DNA from: Pseudomonas fluorescens
GTDB taxonomy: Bacteria > Pseudomonadota > Gammaproteobacteria > Pseudomonadales > Pseudomonadaceae
Direction: 5' to 3'
Assembly: GCF_001623525.1 (NCBI RefSeq)
Contig: NZ_CP015225.1
Coordinates: 1,674,001-1,738,000 of the forward strand
DNA: 64,000 nt
The notes below the pieces were generated by a model. That model was not told the origin of the DNA. It worked only from the letters and a program-made list of their open reading frames with translations, and did no database searches. The position numbers and the translations under genes were made by a program. Below are positions 17,129 to 25,890 of the stretch, piece by piece; position 1 is the first letter of the stretch; every line of letters starts with the position of its first letter.

Positions 17129-18055
17129 TTAATCGTAGAACGGCTCGACCGCCGTCCGACTGCCGACAAAGAAGCTGTCCGCGACCAACCGCAGTGGCTG
17201 CAGGTCCATGTCGCTGGCCTTGTCGTTGATCAGTTGCTGAAAATGTCGATACACCGCGGCGTACTCGCCCTCCTCGGAGACGGCCTGGCGCACGCCGTCG
17301 ATGCTCAACAGCGCACCGCCGTTGTCCAGGCGCAGGACGCCTTCGGCGCAGCGTATCTCGATGCTCCAGAGCTCGTCATGACCATGGTCGAAATCGAATT
17401 CCGCCCGGATGTCGAGGTGGCGCGCATCAGCCATCTTGATGCTGGCGGCAATCGGCGACTGGCAGTTGTCCGGCACGCGCAACTCGGCGGCCTCCACGAA
17501 CAACGGCAGTGCCAACAGATGAGTCGCAATCGACAGCGCGTTGATGCCGGGATCGAAGACCCCCAGGCCACCGGGTTGCCAGATCCACGCCTGGCCGGGG
17601 TGCCACTTGCGCACGTCTTCTTTCCAATCGATCTGCACGCTGTGCAAGGTGCGACTGGCCAGCCAGTCACGGGCGGCAGCGATGCCCGGGGCGTAACGCG
17701 AATGCCAGGCGAACAGGCCGCTGACGCCTTGCTCGCGAACCTGCTCCACCAAGGCCATGGCTTCACCCAGCGTGGCGCACGGCGGCTTTTCCACCAGGAC
17801 GTGTTTACCGGCCGCCAGCGCCTGTTGCACCAGGGCGAATCGACCTTGTGGCGGTGTGCAAAACGCAATCGCATCGACCTGCGGACCGTTTTCGAGCAAC
17901 TCGCCAAGGGATCGGAAGTTCTCCACCCCGGCGCAGGGCTGCCCTTGCGTGGCGACCGCCACCAGTTGGAACGCGGGGTTGGCGTGGATGGCTGGAACGT
18001 GTTGATCCTGGGCAATCTTGCCGTAGCCCACCAGGCCGAGACGAATCGGTTGCAT
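17129..18055 (-). CDS. gal: D-galactose 1-dehydrogenase, Gfo/Idh/MocA family
   Basis: A 308-residue NAD(P)-dependent sugar dehydrogenase. The Rossmann motif LGLVGYGKIAQDQHVPAI opens the protein, the family EKP motif is in VLVEKPPCATLGEA, and KWHPGQAWIWQPGGLGVFDP follows. The sequence matches the P. fluorescens galactose dehydrogenase as I remember it. It oxidises D-galactose to the lactone, the first step of the De Ley-Doudoroff route. The start at 18055 follows AGGAG; the longer upstream frame is rejected. A DeoR-type regulator lies directly upstream. Confidence 0.82.
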   Translation of the reverse strand: MQPIRLGLVGYGKIAQDQHVPAIHANPAFQLVAVATQGQPCAGVENFRSLGELLENGPQVDAIAFCTPPQGRFALVQQALAAGKHVLVEKPPCATLGEAMALVEQVREQGVSGLFAWHSRYAPGIAAARDWLASRTLHSVQIDWKEDVRKWHPGQAWIWQPGGLGVFDPGINALSIATHLLALPLFVEAAELRVPDNCQSPIAASIKMADARHLDIRAEFDFDHGHDELWSIEIRCAEGVLRLDNGGALLSIDGVRQAVSEEGEYAAVYRHFQQLINDKASDMDLQPLRLVADSFFVGSRTAVEPFYD

Positions 18056-18175
18056 CGATGACTCCTGTTTTTTTTTGTATTTGTGATCGGGCAGCAAACT
18101 AGACGCAAATTGCCTGGCGGACAATGGGGGCCGTACAGTATCTACCCGATTGCCCTGCACTGCGCCGCTAAGGCA

Positions 18176-18970
18176 TCAACTACGCAGTTGCTCACGGACA
18201 CTCGTCACGACGTTGGTCACCCGGTCGTAGAAGGGCTCCAGCCGCTCACGTGGCGCATCGTGCTCCACCACCAGGGCGGCGACCTCCTCACAAGAAACCA
18301 CCTGATAATGAGCAACGCTGGACAGCTTTTCGTTGGTCACCGCTGTAATCACTTGCCCACTTGCCGCCACCACTGCGCGCTTGAACTCTGCGTCCTCCAG
18401 GCCGAATGCCGTGACCCCATTGTCTGGATCGATGGCGCAGGCCCCCAGAAAACAAACGTCATAACTGAACTGGCGCAATTGCTCCACCGCCGTCAGCCCG
18501 ATCACACCACCGGCGATTGGGTTCAAGCGCCCCCCCAGGAGGATGACTTCGGCACGGGGCAGTTTCATCAACTGCACCGCAATCAACGGCGAATTGGTGG
18601 AGAGGGTCAACTGAAGGCCCGGATCGATGGCACCTGCAATCGCCAGGTTCGTCGACCCAGCATCGATGAACACGTGCTGGCCCGCGCGCAGCAAAGCAGC
18701 GGCCGCTTGGCCGAGGCTGCCCTTGCGTGCCGGGTCTTTACGCACGCGTACATCCAGCGACCCTTCGGCAGCCGGCACAAGTATCGCGCCGCCATAAACG
18801 CGCTTGCATAACCCCGCCGCGGCCAATACCCCCAGGTCACGCCGGATCGAGTGTTCGGACACATTGAATTCGCTGGCCAGGTCAGCCGCGATCACCCGGC
18901 CATACCGGGCGAGACGCTGGCTGATCAATTGCTGGCGTTCACCGGGGAACGCTTCGTGGGGAGAAGTCAT
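18176..18970 (-). CDS. DeoR/GlpR-family transcriptional regulator
   Basis: A 264-residue repressor-type protein. The N-terminal DeoR helix-turn-helix reads QQLISQRLARYGRVIAADLA, then FNVSEHSIRRDLGVLAAAGL. The sensor domain contains HVFIDAGSTNLAIAGAI, LTLSTNSPLIAVQLM and FLGACAIDPDNGVTAFGLED, typical of sugar-phosphate sensing. It lies between the aldo/keto reductase (113 bp) and gal (120 bp) on the same strand, so it may regulate both. The start at 18970 lacks a strong ribosome-binding site, and an in-frame ATG at 19006 is an alternative. Confidence 0.82.
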   Translation of the reverse strand: MTSPHEAFPGERQQLISQRLARYGRVIAADLASEFNVSEHSIRRDLGVLAAAGLCKRVYGGAILVPAAEGSLDVRVRKDPARKGSLGQAAAALLRAGQHVFIDAGSTNLAIAGAIDPGLQLTLSTNSPLIAVQLMKLPRAEVILLGGRLNPIAGGVIGLTAVEQLRQFSYDVCFLGACAIDPDNGVTAFGLEDAEFKRAVVAASGQVITAVTNEKLSSVAHYQVVSCEEVAALVVEHDAPRERLEPFYDRVTNVVTSVREQLRS

Positions 18971-19083
18971 GGGATACAACCTGCATAAACGAGCACTAAT
19001 GATCATCAACGAGCAGATAGTGCCGGTTATGCAGCGAAGCGTCAAACCCGCTCATTCCAGCGAGCGCCTGCACGATCAATTGC

Positions 19084-20091
19084 TCAAGCGCTCCGTGGGA
19101 CATTCGTGCCCATGCCCAATGGCAGGAAGGGTCGAATTTCTTCGATCTCTTCGGCGCTGAGGCGCAGTTGCGCGCCGGCAATCAGCCCATCGACCTGCCC
19201 GCGGCAACGGGCTCCGACGATGGCACCGGTCACCACCGGCTTACGCAGCACCCAGGCGATGGCGACTGCCGCCGCACTGACCCCGTGCCGTTCGCCGATA
19301 CCGGCCAAGACCTCGACCAGCGCCAAGTTCGCGCTCAAGCGAGGCTCCTGGAAGTCCGCGCTTCGCGCCTTGCGCCAATCGTCGTCGGGCAATTGGGCGA
19401 TGCGTTGGCGCGTCATGCTGCCGGAAAGCAGCCCCGATTGAAGGGTGGAATAGGCCAAGACCCCCATTCCCGTGTGCTCGCAAAATGGCAGGACATCTTC
19501 CTCGATGTCCCGCATCAAGACGGAATATGGCGGCTGAAGTGAAACGATCTCGGTCACCGCCAGGGCCCGCTTAAGTTGCGCGACATCGAAATTGGAGACA
19601 CCGATGGCGCGAATTTTCCCCTGTTCGCGGGCGGTGGCCAACGCCGAAAGCGCCTGCTCGAGCCCTTCACTGCTGCCGTCGGCAGGAAAGGCCGGCCAGT
19701 GGATCTGATAAAGGTCGAGGGTTTCGACTTGCAGTCGGCGCAAGCTTGCCTCGACCTCGGCGAGCAATGATTGCGGCGCCAGCGAGTGTGAGATCGCCTT
19801 GGTGACCGGGTCCCAGACCAGGCTGCCCTTGGTGAACACCAATGGGCGCTGCGAAGCCGGCAGCCTCCGCAACAGCTGCCCGACCAAATGCTCGGCATGG
19901 CCCAAACCATAAATCGCCGCCGTATCGATCCAGTTCACCCCGCATTCAACGGCATACTCAAGAGCACCGAGGCTGTCCTCGTCGTCCTGCGCACCCCAGC
20001 TGTATTCCCAGCCGGTGCCAGCAATGGCCCAGGTTCCCAGGCCAATGGGCGAAATCAGCAAGTCCGATGATCCAAGACGATTCTTTTGCAT
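19084..20091 (-). CDS. Aldo/keto reductase
   Basis: A 335-residue TIM-barrel oxidoreductase with the family tetrad visible: Asp and Tyr in WIDTAAIYGLGHAE, Lys in LVFTKGS, His in YQIHWPA. GVSNF and the NADP-site segment WVLRKPVVTGAIVGAR complete it. It resembles the aldose/sugar-oxidising branch (AraDH/L-fucose dehydrogenase-like), and linkage to gal and a DeoR regulator supports a sugar substrate; the substrate itself is not determined. The start at 20091 has a GGAG box. It is divergent from a LysR gene. Confidence 0.82.
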   Translation of the reverse strand: MQKNRLGSSDLLISPIGLGTWAIAGTGWEYSWGAQDDEDSLGALEYAVECGVNWIDTAAIYGLGHAEHLVGQLLRRLPASQRPLVFTKGSLVWDPVTKAISHSLAPQSLLAEVEASLRRLQVETLDLYQIHWPAFPADGSSEGLEQALSALATAREQGKIRAIGVSNFDVAQLKRALAVTEIVSLQPPYSVLMRDIEEDVLPFCEHTGMGVLAYSTLQSGLLSGSMTRQRIAQLPDDDWRKARSADFQEPRLSANLALVEVLAGIGERHGVSAAAVAIAWVLRKPVVTGAIVGARCRGQVDGLIAGAQLRLSAEEIEEIRPFLPLGMGTNVPRSA

Positions 20092-20143
20092 AGCGAGTTC
20101 TCCACAGATGATGTGGGCAGTATCCGCGAGGGATCTCATGACG

Positions 20144-20162
20144 ATAAGATGGGTAATCTTAT
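20144..20162. promoter_or_regulatory. Inverted repeat, probable LysR operator
   Basis: ATAAGAT-GGGTA-ATCTTAT is a perfect 7-bp dyad in the 92-bp gap between the aldo/keto reductase and the LysR gene, 21 bp before the LysR start. Placement fits autoregulation and control of the reductase. Confidence 0.55.
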
Positions 20163-20183
20163 TTGAACTACTGAACTGTATTC

Positions 20184-21086
20184 ATGAGTCAGCACCCCGA
20201 TCTTTCCGAACTGGATGCCTTTGCCGCCGTCGCTCGCCATCGCAGCTTTCGCAAGGCCGCCGACGAGCGTGGCGTTTCGGCCTCGGCATTGAGCCACGCC
20301 ATGCGAGCCCTGGAAGCACGTCTGGGTGTCAGGCTGCTCAACCGCACCACGCGCAGCGTTACCCCGACCGAGGCCGGCCACCAGCTATTGGCAACGCTGG
20401 CCCCTACCCTGCAGCAGGTCGCCGAAGCCTTGACCCAATTGACCTCGCTGCAAGACGTGCCTGCGGGCAAGCTTCGCCTCAACGTGGCGCGTCCGGCGGC
20501 GCGTGCGGTATTTGCGAAGGTGCTCGCGCCGTTCGTGGCCAGGTATCCCCGCATTCAACTGGACCTGGTCAGCGATGATGGCTTGACCGATATCGTCAAC
20601 GGTGGCTTTGACGCCGGCGTGCGCTTTGGCGAAAGCCTGGCCGGCGACATGATCGCCGTCCCTGTCGGTCCCCCTCAATCGTTCGTGACCGTAGCCGCGC
20701 CAACCTACCTGGCCGCGAAGGGGATCGCCCAGGCTCCACGGGACTTGCTCGACCATGCCTGCATCGCCCGGCGTTTTCCCAGCGGCAAACTCTACGCTTG
20801 GGAGTATCAGGCAGAGGGGCAACCGATCCGGTTGTCCGTCACCGGCCCGCTCATTCTTGAAGACGATGCGCTGATGATCCAGGCGGCGAAAGATGGCGCC
20901 GGGATCGCCTACGTCTACGAGGAGCTGGTACGCGACGACCTCCGCAATGGGCATCTCACGGAACTGCTCGCGCAATGGAAAGCGCCGCCAAGCCGTTTTT
21001 TTCTCTATTACCCCAGCCGACGCCATGTGCCGCCGGCCCTGAAAGCGCTCATCGAGTTCATCCGGGCGGACGATTGGCTAACCTGA
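20184..21086 (+). CDS. LysR-family transcriptional regulator
   Basis: A 300-residue regulator. The winged HTH is at the N-terminus (LDAFAAVARHRSFRKAADERG, then SASALSHAMRALEARLGVRLLNRTTR), followed by a periplasmic-binding-like effector domain with DAGVRFGESLAGDMIAVPVGP. This subgroup usually controls a divergent oxidoreductase, here the aldo/keto reductase at 19084-20091. Confidence 0.88.
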   Translation: MSQHPDLSELDAFAAVARHRSFRKAADERGVSASALSHAMRALEARLGVRLLNRTTRSVTPTEAGHQLLATLAPTLQQVAEALTQLTSLQDVPAGKLRLNVARPAARAVFAKVLAPFVARYPRIQLDLVSDDGLTDIVNGGFDAGVRFGESLAGDMIAVPVGPPQSFVTVAAPTYLAAKGIAQAPRDLLDHACIARRFPSGKLYAWEYQAEGQPIRLSVTGPLILEDDALMIQAAKDGAGIAYVYEELVRDDLRNGHLTELLAQWKAPPSRFFLYYPSRRHVPPALKALIEFIRADDWLT

Positions 21087-21219
21087 AACCGGCAGGTAAA
21101 AATGGCCAGTTGGGGCCAGCCCATCGTTGACCTACTCAACGAGGATCGGAGCGCTTTTTGATGGATTCGTCATGTTCCCGACTCCCGATCGAAAGGCTTT
21201 GGTTGATTGATCGCTGCGG

Positions 21220-21891
21220 CTAAGCGGCAGCGATCAGCGCGCCTTGTTGGCGCAGATGCGTTTGGAATCGATCAGCAAAGTCTTCGACAACGGCATCCCT
21301 TACGCTGGAGCGCGCCTCAAGCGCTTCACGCCAAGCCGAAATGCGCGGAAGGCCGTCGAAAATCTGGCGTGCGACAGTTGCGTCGATACTCTCGAAGTAA
21401 CGGAAAAGCGGAGCATAAACCGCATCAACCATTCCAAAGACCGAGCCATCGAAGAACGGCCCCACGCCTATTTCTGACTCCAGTTTGCCGAGCCGTTCGC
21501 GAAATGCGGTGCGCTTGGCATCTGCGGTCGCAGAGTCACGAGCGTGGAGAAACTGCCAGGCTTCAGCTTGCGTCTGCGACGCGAACTCGATCCACGCGCG
21601 ATTCCGTGCGCGAGCTAACGCATCAATCGGGTACATCGGCGCGCCGCCTTGGGTTTCGTCGAGGTACTCGCAGATGACCATGCTTTCGAATAGGATCGCG
21701 TCTTGCGCATTGTCCTGGCGCACCTTGAGCACCGGGACCTTGCCGGTTGGCGAAATTGCCAGGAACCAGTCTGGCTTGGCTGATAGATCGACATTTATCC
21801 GATCGAATTGGTTGCCCTTTTCAAGAAGCACAATCGCGGCGCGCTGTACGAATGGGCATAGTGGGTGGCTTATTAACGTAAGAGCGTTCAT
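21220..21891 (-). CDS. Glutathione S-transferase family protein
   Basis: A 223-residue protein. The thioredoxin-like N-terminal domain contains SHPLCPFVQRAAIVL, with Cys in the catalytic CPF motif as in omega-like and beta-like GSTs, then SPTGKVPVL and the gamma-glutamyl site ESMVICEYLDE. The C-terminal part is helical (PFFDGSVFGMVDAVYAPLFRY). It could conjugate glutathione or reduce glutathionyl adducts. It is isolated on the minus strand, 178 bp from the SDR gene. Confidence 0.82.
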   Translation of the reverse strand: MNALTLISHPLCPFVQRAAIVLLEKGNQFDRINVDLSAKPDWFLAISPTGKVPVLKVRQDNAQDAILFESMVICEYLDETQGGAPMYPIDALARARNRAWIEFASQTQAEAWQFLHARDSATADAKRTAFRERLGKLESEIGVGPFFDGSVFGMVDAVYAPLFRYFESIDATVARQIFDGLPRISAWREALEARSSVRDAVVEDFADRFQTHLRQQGALIAAA

Positions 21892-22069
21892 TGCTTTTAG
21901 TGGCTCTGGAGGGTTTATTAAGCGGAAACAGCGGCAGAGGTTTCCCGCGTACCGCTGTTTGCACAGTCTGGATTGGACTCGTTCGTCGCTAAGTGCTGAG
22001 GCGGGCGTTCAGTATCTGATTAACTCAGCCCAAGCGATGTTGCATTCGCACAATTCTTGAGCTGCGCCC

Positions 22070-22822
22070 TTAGCCATTCAGCAGGCGGCCGCCGTCAAGG
22101 ACGATTTCAGAGCCGACCGTCCAGCGCGACTCGTCGGATGCCAGATACAGCACTGCTTTGGCCACCTCGTCGGAGGTACCGAAGCGCCCAAGCGGAATGG
22201 TTGCCGCAATCTCTTTGTTAAGCTGCTCGCGATAAGCTTCCGGAATACCGAGCTTGTCGTAAAGCGGCGTCTCGACGGGGCCAGGGCTCACTGCGTTGAC
22301 CCGGATGCCACGGCCCAGCAATTCGGTCGAGAGCGTCTTCGACATGTTCAGCAATGCGGCCTTCGTTGCGGCATACACGGACGAGCGATCTGCGCCCGCA
22401 TGCGCGCTTACGGAAGTGGTCAACACGACGGAAGCAGGATTTGCGAAGACCGGCAACAGCGCCTGCATCAGGAAGTACGGCCCTTTGACGTTGATGTCGA
22501 AAGAACGGTCGAACATCTCTTCCGTCCATTCCTCAATGGGCTGCCAGACGGATACGCCGGCATTGAGGAAGGCAACGTCGAGTTGGCCGTAGTGTTCCTT
22601 GATGACTTGGGCCAACTCCTTTTGTTCTGCAACGCTGGCCGAGTCGGCGCGCAGCACCGGCACTTCCGGGCCCAATTCGGCCTGGGCCTTTGCAATCGAA
22701 TCGGGGTTGACACCCGTTACGATCACGCGAGCCCCCTCCGCGAGGAACTGCTTTGCCGTTTCCAGCCCGATGCCACTGGTGCCGCCAGTGATGAGCGTAC
22801 GTTTACCTTGCAAGCGCGACAT
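22070..22822 (-). CDS. SDR-family NAD(P)-dependent oxidoreductase
   Basis: A 250-residue classical short-chain dehydrogenase. Cofactor loop TGGTSGIG (12-19), FLNAGVSVW, catalytic Ser in SVSAHAG, YAATK as YxxxK, then VNAVSPGPVETPLYDK. The start at 22822 (MSRLQGKRTL) has GGAGAA upstream; the open frame beyond it is not coding. The substrate is unknown. It is divergent from a LysR gene with an operator-like dyad between them, the common LysR-SDR arrangement. Confidence 0.87.
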   Translation of the reverse strand: MSRLQGKRTLITGGTSGIGLETAKQFLAEGARVIVTGVNPDSIAKAQAELGPEVPVLRADSASVAEQKELAQVIKEHYGQLDVAFLNAGVSVWQPIEEWTEEMFDRSFDINVKGPYFLMQALLPVFANPASVVLTTSVSAHAGADRSSVYAATKAALLNMSKTLSTELLGRGIRVNAVSPGPVETPLYDKLGIPEAYREQLNKEIAATIPLGRFGTSDEVAKAVLYLASDESRWTVGSEIVLDGGRLLNG

Positions 22823-22913
22823 TTGAATTCTCCGGTGAATGACGACCACCGCGGTCGACATGGAGAAATATGCGCTCATGCCTCGTATAGGATAAGACCA
22901 CCTATTCGCATAT

Positions 22914-22938
22914 GATTCATGCAAATCAGGCATGAATC
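22914..22938. promoter_or_regulatory. Perfect 9-bp inverted repeat, LysR operator candidate
   Basis: GATTCATGC-N7-GCATGAATC. It spans the first ATG (22932) of the longest LysR frame, which argues that translation really begins at the GTG at 22950, and it contains a T-N11-A core. Confidence 0.65.
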
Positions 22939-22949
22939 GAGGTGGAGAA

Positions 22950-23858
22950 GTGGACCGATTTCTTTTGATGACATGCTTCGCGCGTGCTGTAGAAACTGGG
23001 AGCTTTTCGGCGGCAGGGCGCGATCTAGGGTTGGGACAACCCAATGTAAGCCGCTATGTAGCGGCTCTGGAGGACCATTTGCAGACGCGCTTGCTCCACC
23101 GGTCTACGCGCAAGCTATCCTTGACGCCGGAGGGCGAACGCTACTATGCGGACATCCGGCGCATCCTGGATGCGGTGGATGAATCCGAATCGTCCTTCAG
23201 GAACAACGTCGAGCCATCGGGACTCTTGCGCGTAGCCTGTCCGACAGCGCTCGCACACGCGTTTGTGCTGCCGCATGTGCCGGCCTTTTTGGAGCGCTAC
23301 CCTCAATTGAACCTGGATCTGCAACTCAACGATCGATACGTAGACCTGGTCAATGAAGGCACCGAACTCGCCATTCGCATAGGACACCTGGAGGACAGCG
23401 CCCTGCGCGCCCGGCCTCTTGGGTGGTACGACCGGGTCTTCGTCGCCAGCAAGGAGTACTTGGCCAAACGTGGAGTACCGCAGACCCCGGATGATCTACG
23501 CGCCCACGATTGCATCATCTACACCTTGCTGTCGTCCGGGGCGACCTGGCGATTCCGGGACGCGGACATTCCGATTGGCGGTAGGCTCAGGGTCAACTCG
23601 CCCGACGCTGTGAGTGCGGCAGTCGCGGCAGGCCTGGGCGTGGCGCATGGACCTGCGTGGCTGTTTGAGAGCGGGCTGAACAGCGGGAAATTACAGTTCA
23701 TTCTCACCAACCATGCGGCTCCCCCTGTCCCCGTGCAGATGGTTTATGTCGCCAATAGACTGCTCCCCACGCGGGCTATCGTGTTCATGGATTTTATGGC
23801 TGACGTGTTTTCAAGGATTCCAGCCTTGAACGGCGGCTCCCCTTTGCCGACGTTATAA
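22950..23858 (+). CDS. LysR-family transcriptional regulator
   Basis: About 302 residues from the GTG at 22950, behind a GAGGTGGAGAA ribosome-binding region, giving the usual LysR opening DRFLLMTCFARAVETGSFSA. The HTH continues with RDLGLGQPNVSRYVAALEDH and LLHRSTRKLSLT. The effector domain has ELAIRIGHLEDSALRARPLG and AVAAGLGVAHGPAWL. An ATG at 22932 would add six residues but lies inside the operator-like dyad. It probably represses or activates the SDR gene. Confidence 0.87.
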   Translation: MDRFLLMTCFARAVETGSFSAAGRDLGLGQPNVSRYVAALEDHLQTRLLHRSTRKLSLTPEGERYYADIRRILDAVDESESSFRNNVEPSGLLRVACPTALAHAFVLPHVPAFLERYPQLNLDLQLNDRYVDLVNEGTELAIRIGHLEDSALRARPLGWYDRVFVASKEYLAKRGVPQTPDDLRAHDCIIYTLLSSGATWRFRDADIPIGGRLRVNSPDAVSAAVAAGLGVAHGPAWLFESGLNSGKLQFILTNHAAPPVPVQMVYVANRLLPTRAIVFMDFMADVFSRIPALNGGSPLPTL

Positions 23859-23975
23859 GGCAAGACGACAAAACGTGCCCCCTCACGCTCTTGCCGATCG
23901 CCGCGCGGGTGCGCGATGCCGGTCACGGCGGATGCGCTGTCCGGGCCGAAATACCGGGCTGGAGTCATCGTCAAA

Positions 23976-24010
23976 CAAAAAAAGCCCCGCGACCGAGGAC
24001 GGTGCGGGGC
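23976..24010 (-). terminator. Intrinsic terminator of the small lipoprotein gene
   Basis: On the minus strand, GCCCCGC and GCGGGGC arms enclose a 15-nt loop and are followed by a run of seven T. It ends transcription from 24070-24411. Confidence 0.85.
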
Positions 24011-24069
24011 AAGGGAATTGGTTGGTTGCGGCCAACCAAAGGAGCACAGTGAAAAACGTTTACGGCCGG

Positions 24070-24411
24070 TCAGATGCATTCCTGTGCGGCGCGTTCGAAA
24101 CTCGAAGGCAGGAGGTTGGAGGCCAGCAAATGTCGCTCGTAGATGAAGACCTTGCCGCCACTGCCGGCCTTGTAGGCTTCCAGCACGTTGTCCGCCGAGA
24201 CTTTGCTCGGCACCACGATGCGGTAGCTGCGCTGGGTCTGCGAGACCATCGGGCTCAAGGCACTGCCCTGCAATTTCGGTACGACGCATTCAGCGTATTG
24301 GGCCGGCGTCTTGCTGGTCTGCAAGGTCAGGGTCGGATCGTTCGGCGCCGAGGCGCAACCGGCCAGCAACAACGGGGAAAACGCCAGGGGAAGCAAAAAT
24401 AAAGGGCGCAT
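24070..24411 (-). CDS. Small lipoprotein of unknown function
   Basis: A 113-residue protein with a lipoprotein signal: MRPLFLLPLAF, then lipobox LLAGC, then CASAPNDP. The mature part (KTPAQYAECVVPKLQG, RIVVPSKVSADNVLEAYKAG, FIYERHLLASNL) resembles small Pseudomonas outer-membrane lipoproteins, but I do not recognise a named family. The start at 24411 has an AGGA box. It is monocistronic with its own terminator downstream. Confidence 0.7.
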   Translation of the reverse strand: MRPLFLLPLAFSPLLLAGCASAPNDPTLTLQTSKTPAQYAECVVPKLQGSALSPMVSQTQRSYRIVVPSKVSADNVLEAYKAGSGGKVFIYERHLLASNLLPSSFERAAQECI

Positions 24412-24562
24412 GGGTGGGGTCCTGAAAATAAAAATAATGGGCTGCGTGTTCGATGGCGCTGATTTTCCAATGATTGCCGGCAAAGCAGAACTTGCATTTC
24501 GTAATGGTCACTATTACTCCTAGCAATAGTTGCAAGCCGAGAAAGACTGATGAGGCATAGCC

Positions 24563-24799
24563 ATGAGAACGTTTGATCTGATTCGCGACGCGGTATTGCC
24601 CGACTTTCGTGAGCGGGTGGCTGATTACCTGATCCAGTACGAAAGCGTGCTACTGAGCAGCACCGAACCCGCCCCGGAGCTCAGGCGCGCCACGGCCAAT
24701 CAACTGCGCGGTTATTTGCGCGGGTTGAACACCACTCGGGTACTGGGCATGGCGGATTGGGAGGAGCTGGATCGGCGGGTGGTGAACACGTGGCTTTAG
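24563..24799 (+). CDS. Small conserved-looking hypothetical protein
   Basis: A 78-residue acidic/arginine-rich helical protein with no signal peptide or membrane segment (MRTFDLIRDAVLPDF, LRGYLRGLNTTRVLGM). Codon use and GC content resemble the neighbours, so it is likely real. Function unknown. It stands alone, convergent with 24843-25778. Confidence 0.55.
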   Translation: MRTFDLIRDAVLPDFRERVADYLIQYESVLLSSTEPAPELRRATANQLRGYLRGLNTTRVLGMADWEELDRRVVNTWL

Positions 24800-24842
24800 C
24801 GCCCGGCCAGTGACAGACCGGACTTCCAGGAATGGGTTCGAT

Positions 24843-25778
24843 TCATTGTGGCGAGTGAGCTTGCTCCCGCTGGGCTGCGTAGCAGTCCTCTTGCGGCCGC
24901 GGCCCAACGCAGGCTTGCGCCCGGTCCACCAACCGTTGTACCCACGCGGCATCCTGATCATTGATCACCCCATAGCGGTTCGGCGGTAGAAAATTCCAGT
25001 GATGAGCGGCCTCTTCCAGGCGCTTGAGTTCATCGGCGGACAGCCAGTACGGCGTCTCCACCAATGGCATCGGCGCACCGTCGAAACGTCGGCCCAACTG
25101 CAGGTTCGTGCCGGGGGCGAAAGCAATCGCCAGTTGCTGGCGGGGTTGCAGGAGCTTGTTCGGTGCGGGCATTTGCCCTACTCGCCCGTAGCTGAAGTCG
25201 CCCGAAAACTGCTCCTTGAGCACCAGCCAATGTCCCGCCGCGGTCTTGGCCAGAATCCATTGCGATATACCGCTGTCTTGCACGCACTTCAACTTGCCGT
25301 CGGTCCATTGCATGAGGGTGTTGCAGTCCGGGTCATAGTCGTTGGACCACAGGCTGATGCCGGAGACCAGGGTATGGTGTTCGAGTTCGACCAGCCCTTG
25401 ATCGGGCATCGATTGCCAAAATCGCTTGGTCGGGTCGCGCTTATCGCGCAAGTAGTTATGCAGGCCCCAGGCAGCCATGAACAACAAGGTGGCGAGCACA
25501 AGCCAGCCAAGGGAATCCCCGACGATTCGGTCAAGGTCGACGCCTGGGGCGGATAACCCTTGATAGACCAGCAGCCCCAGCAGAAACGCGATGCCCGGCA
25601 ACACCGGGCCCAGGCACAACGGCGGCACCAGCACCATGATCCAGCTGAAGCGATGCATGGTCGCGCGCTCATGCGCCCAGGCCAGCTCCTCAGCAAGCAT
25701 CGGCGCCAACTCCCGAGGGCCAATGACAGGGTCAGGTGTCTGGAAGCGTATATACAGGCTGTAGGTGTCATCGCTCAT
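24843..25778 (-). CDS. Hypothetical membrane protein with REP-derived C-terminus
   Basis: About 311 residues from ATG 25778; ATG 25790 and TTG 25817 are alternative starts. Two hydrophobic segments (WIMVLVPPLCLGPVLPG with AFLLGLLVY, and LGWLVLATLLFMAAWG) anchor a long soluble C-terminal part containing YFD-like and WLVLKEQFSGDFSYGR stretches. No family recognised. The last 14 or so codons (CYAAQREQAHSPQ) are written by a REP element, so the stop codon lies inside repeat DNA. Confidence 0.6.
   Translation of the reverse strand: MSDDTYSLYIRFQTPDPVIGPRELAPMLAEELAWAHERATMHRFSWIMVLVPPLCLGPVLPGIAFLLGLLVYQGLSAPGVDLDRIVGDSLGWLVLATLLFMAAWGLHNYLRDKRDPTKRFWQSMPDQGLVELEHHTLVSGISLWSNDYDPDCNTLMQWTDGKLKCVQDSGISQWILAKTAAGHWLVLKEQFSGDFSYGRVGQMPAPNKLLQPRQQLAIAFAPGTNLQLGRRFDGAPMPLVETPYWLSADELKRLEEAAHHWNFLPPNRYGVINDQDAAWVQRLVDRAQACVGPRPQEDCYAAQREQAHSPQ
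24847..24889. repeat. REP element overlapping a coding end
   Basis: GTGGCGAGTGAGCTTGCTCC followed by CGCTGGGCTGCGTAGCAG matches the other REP copies in this window. It overlaps the 3' end of the 24843-25778 gene. Confidence 0.8.
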
Positions 25779-25890
25779 GGATCGGATCATGCCCTTGAAG
25801 TCATCATGGTCGAGCAACCCTTCGGGGCGCCCCTTGACGCTGGAACACGCGTATTATCCGGGTAACCAGGCGCCATGTAGACACCCATTC

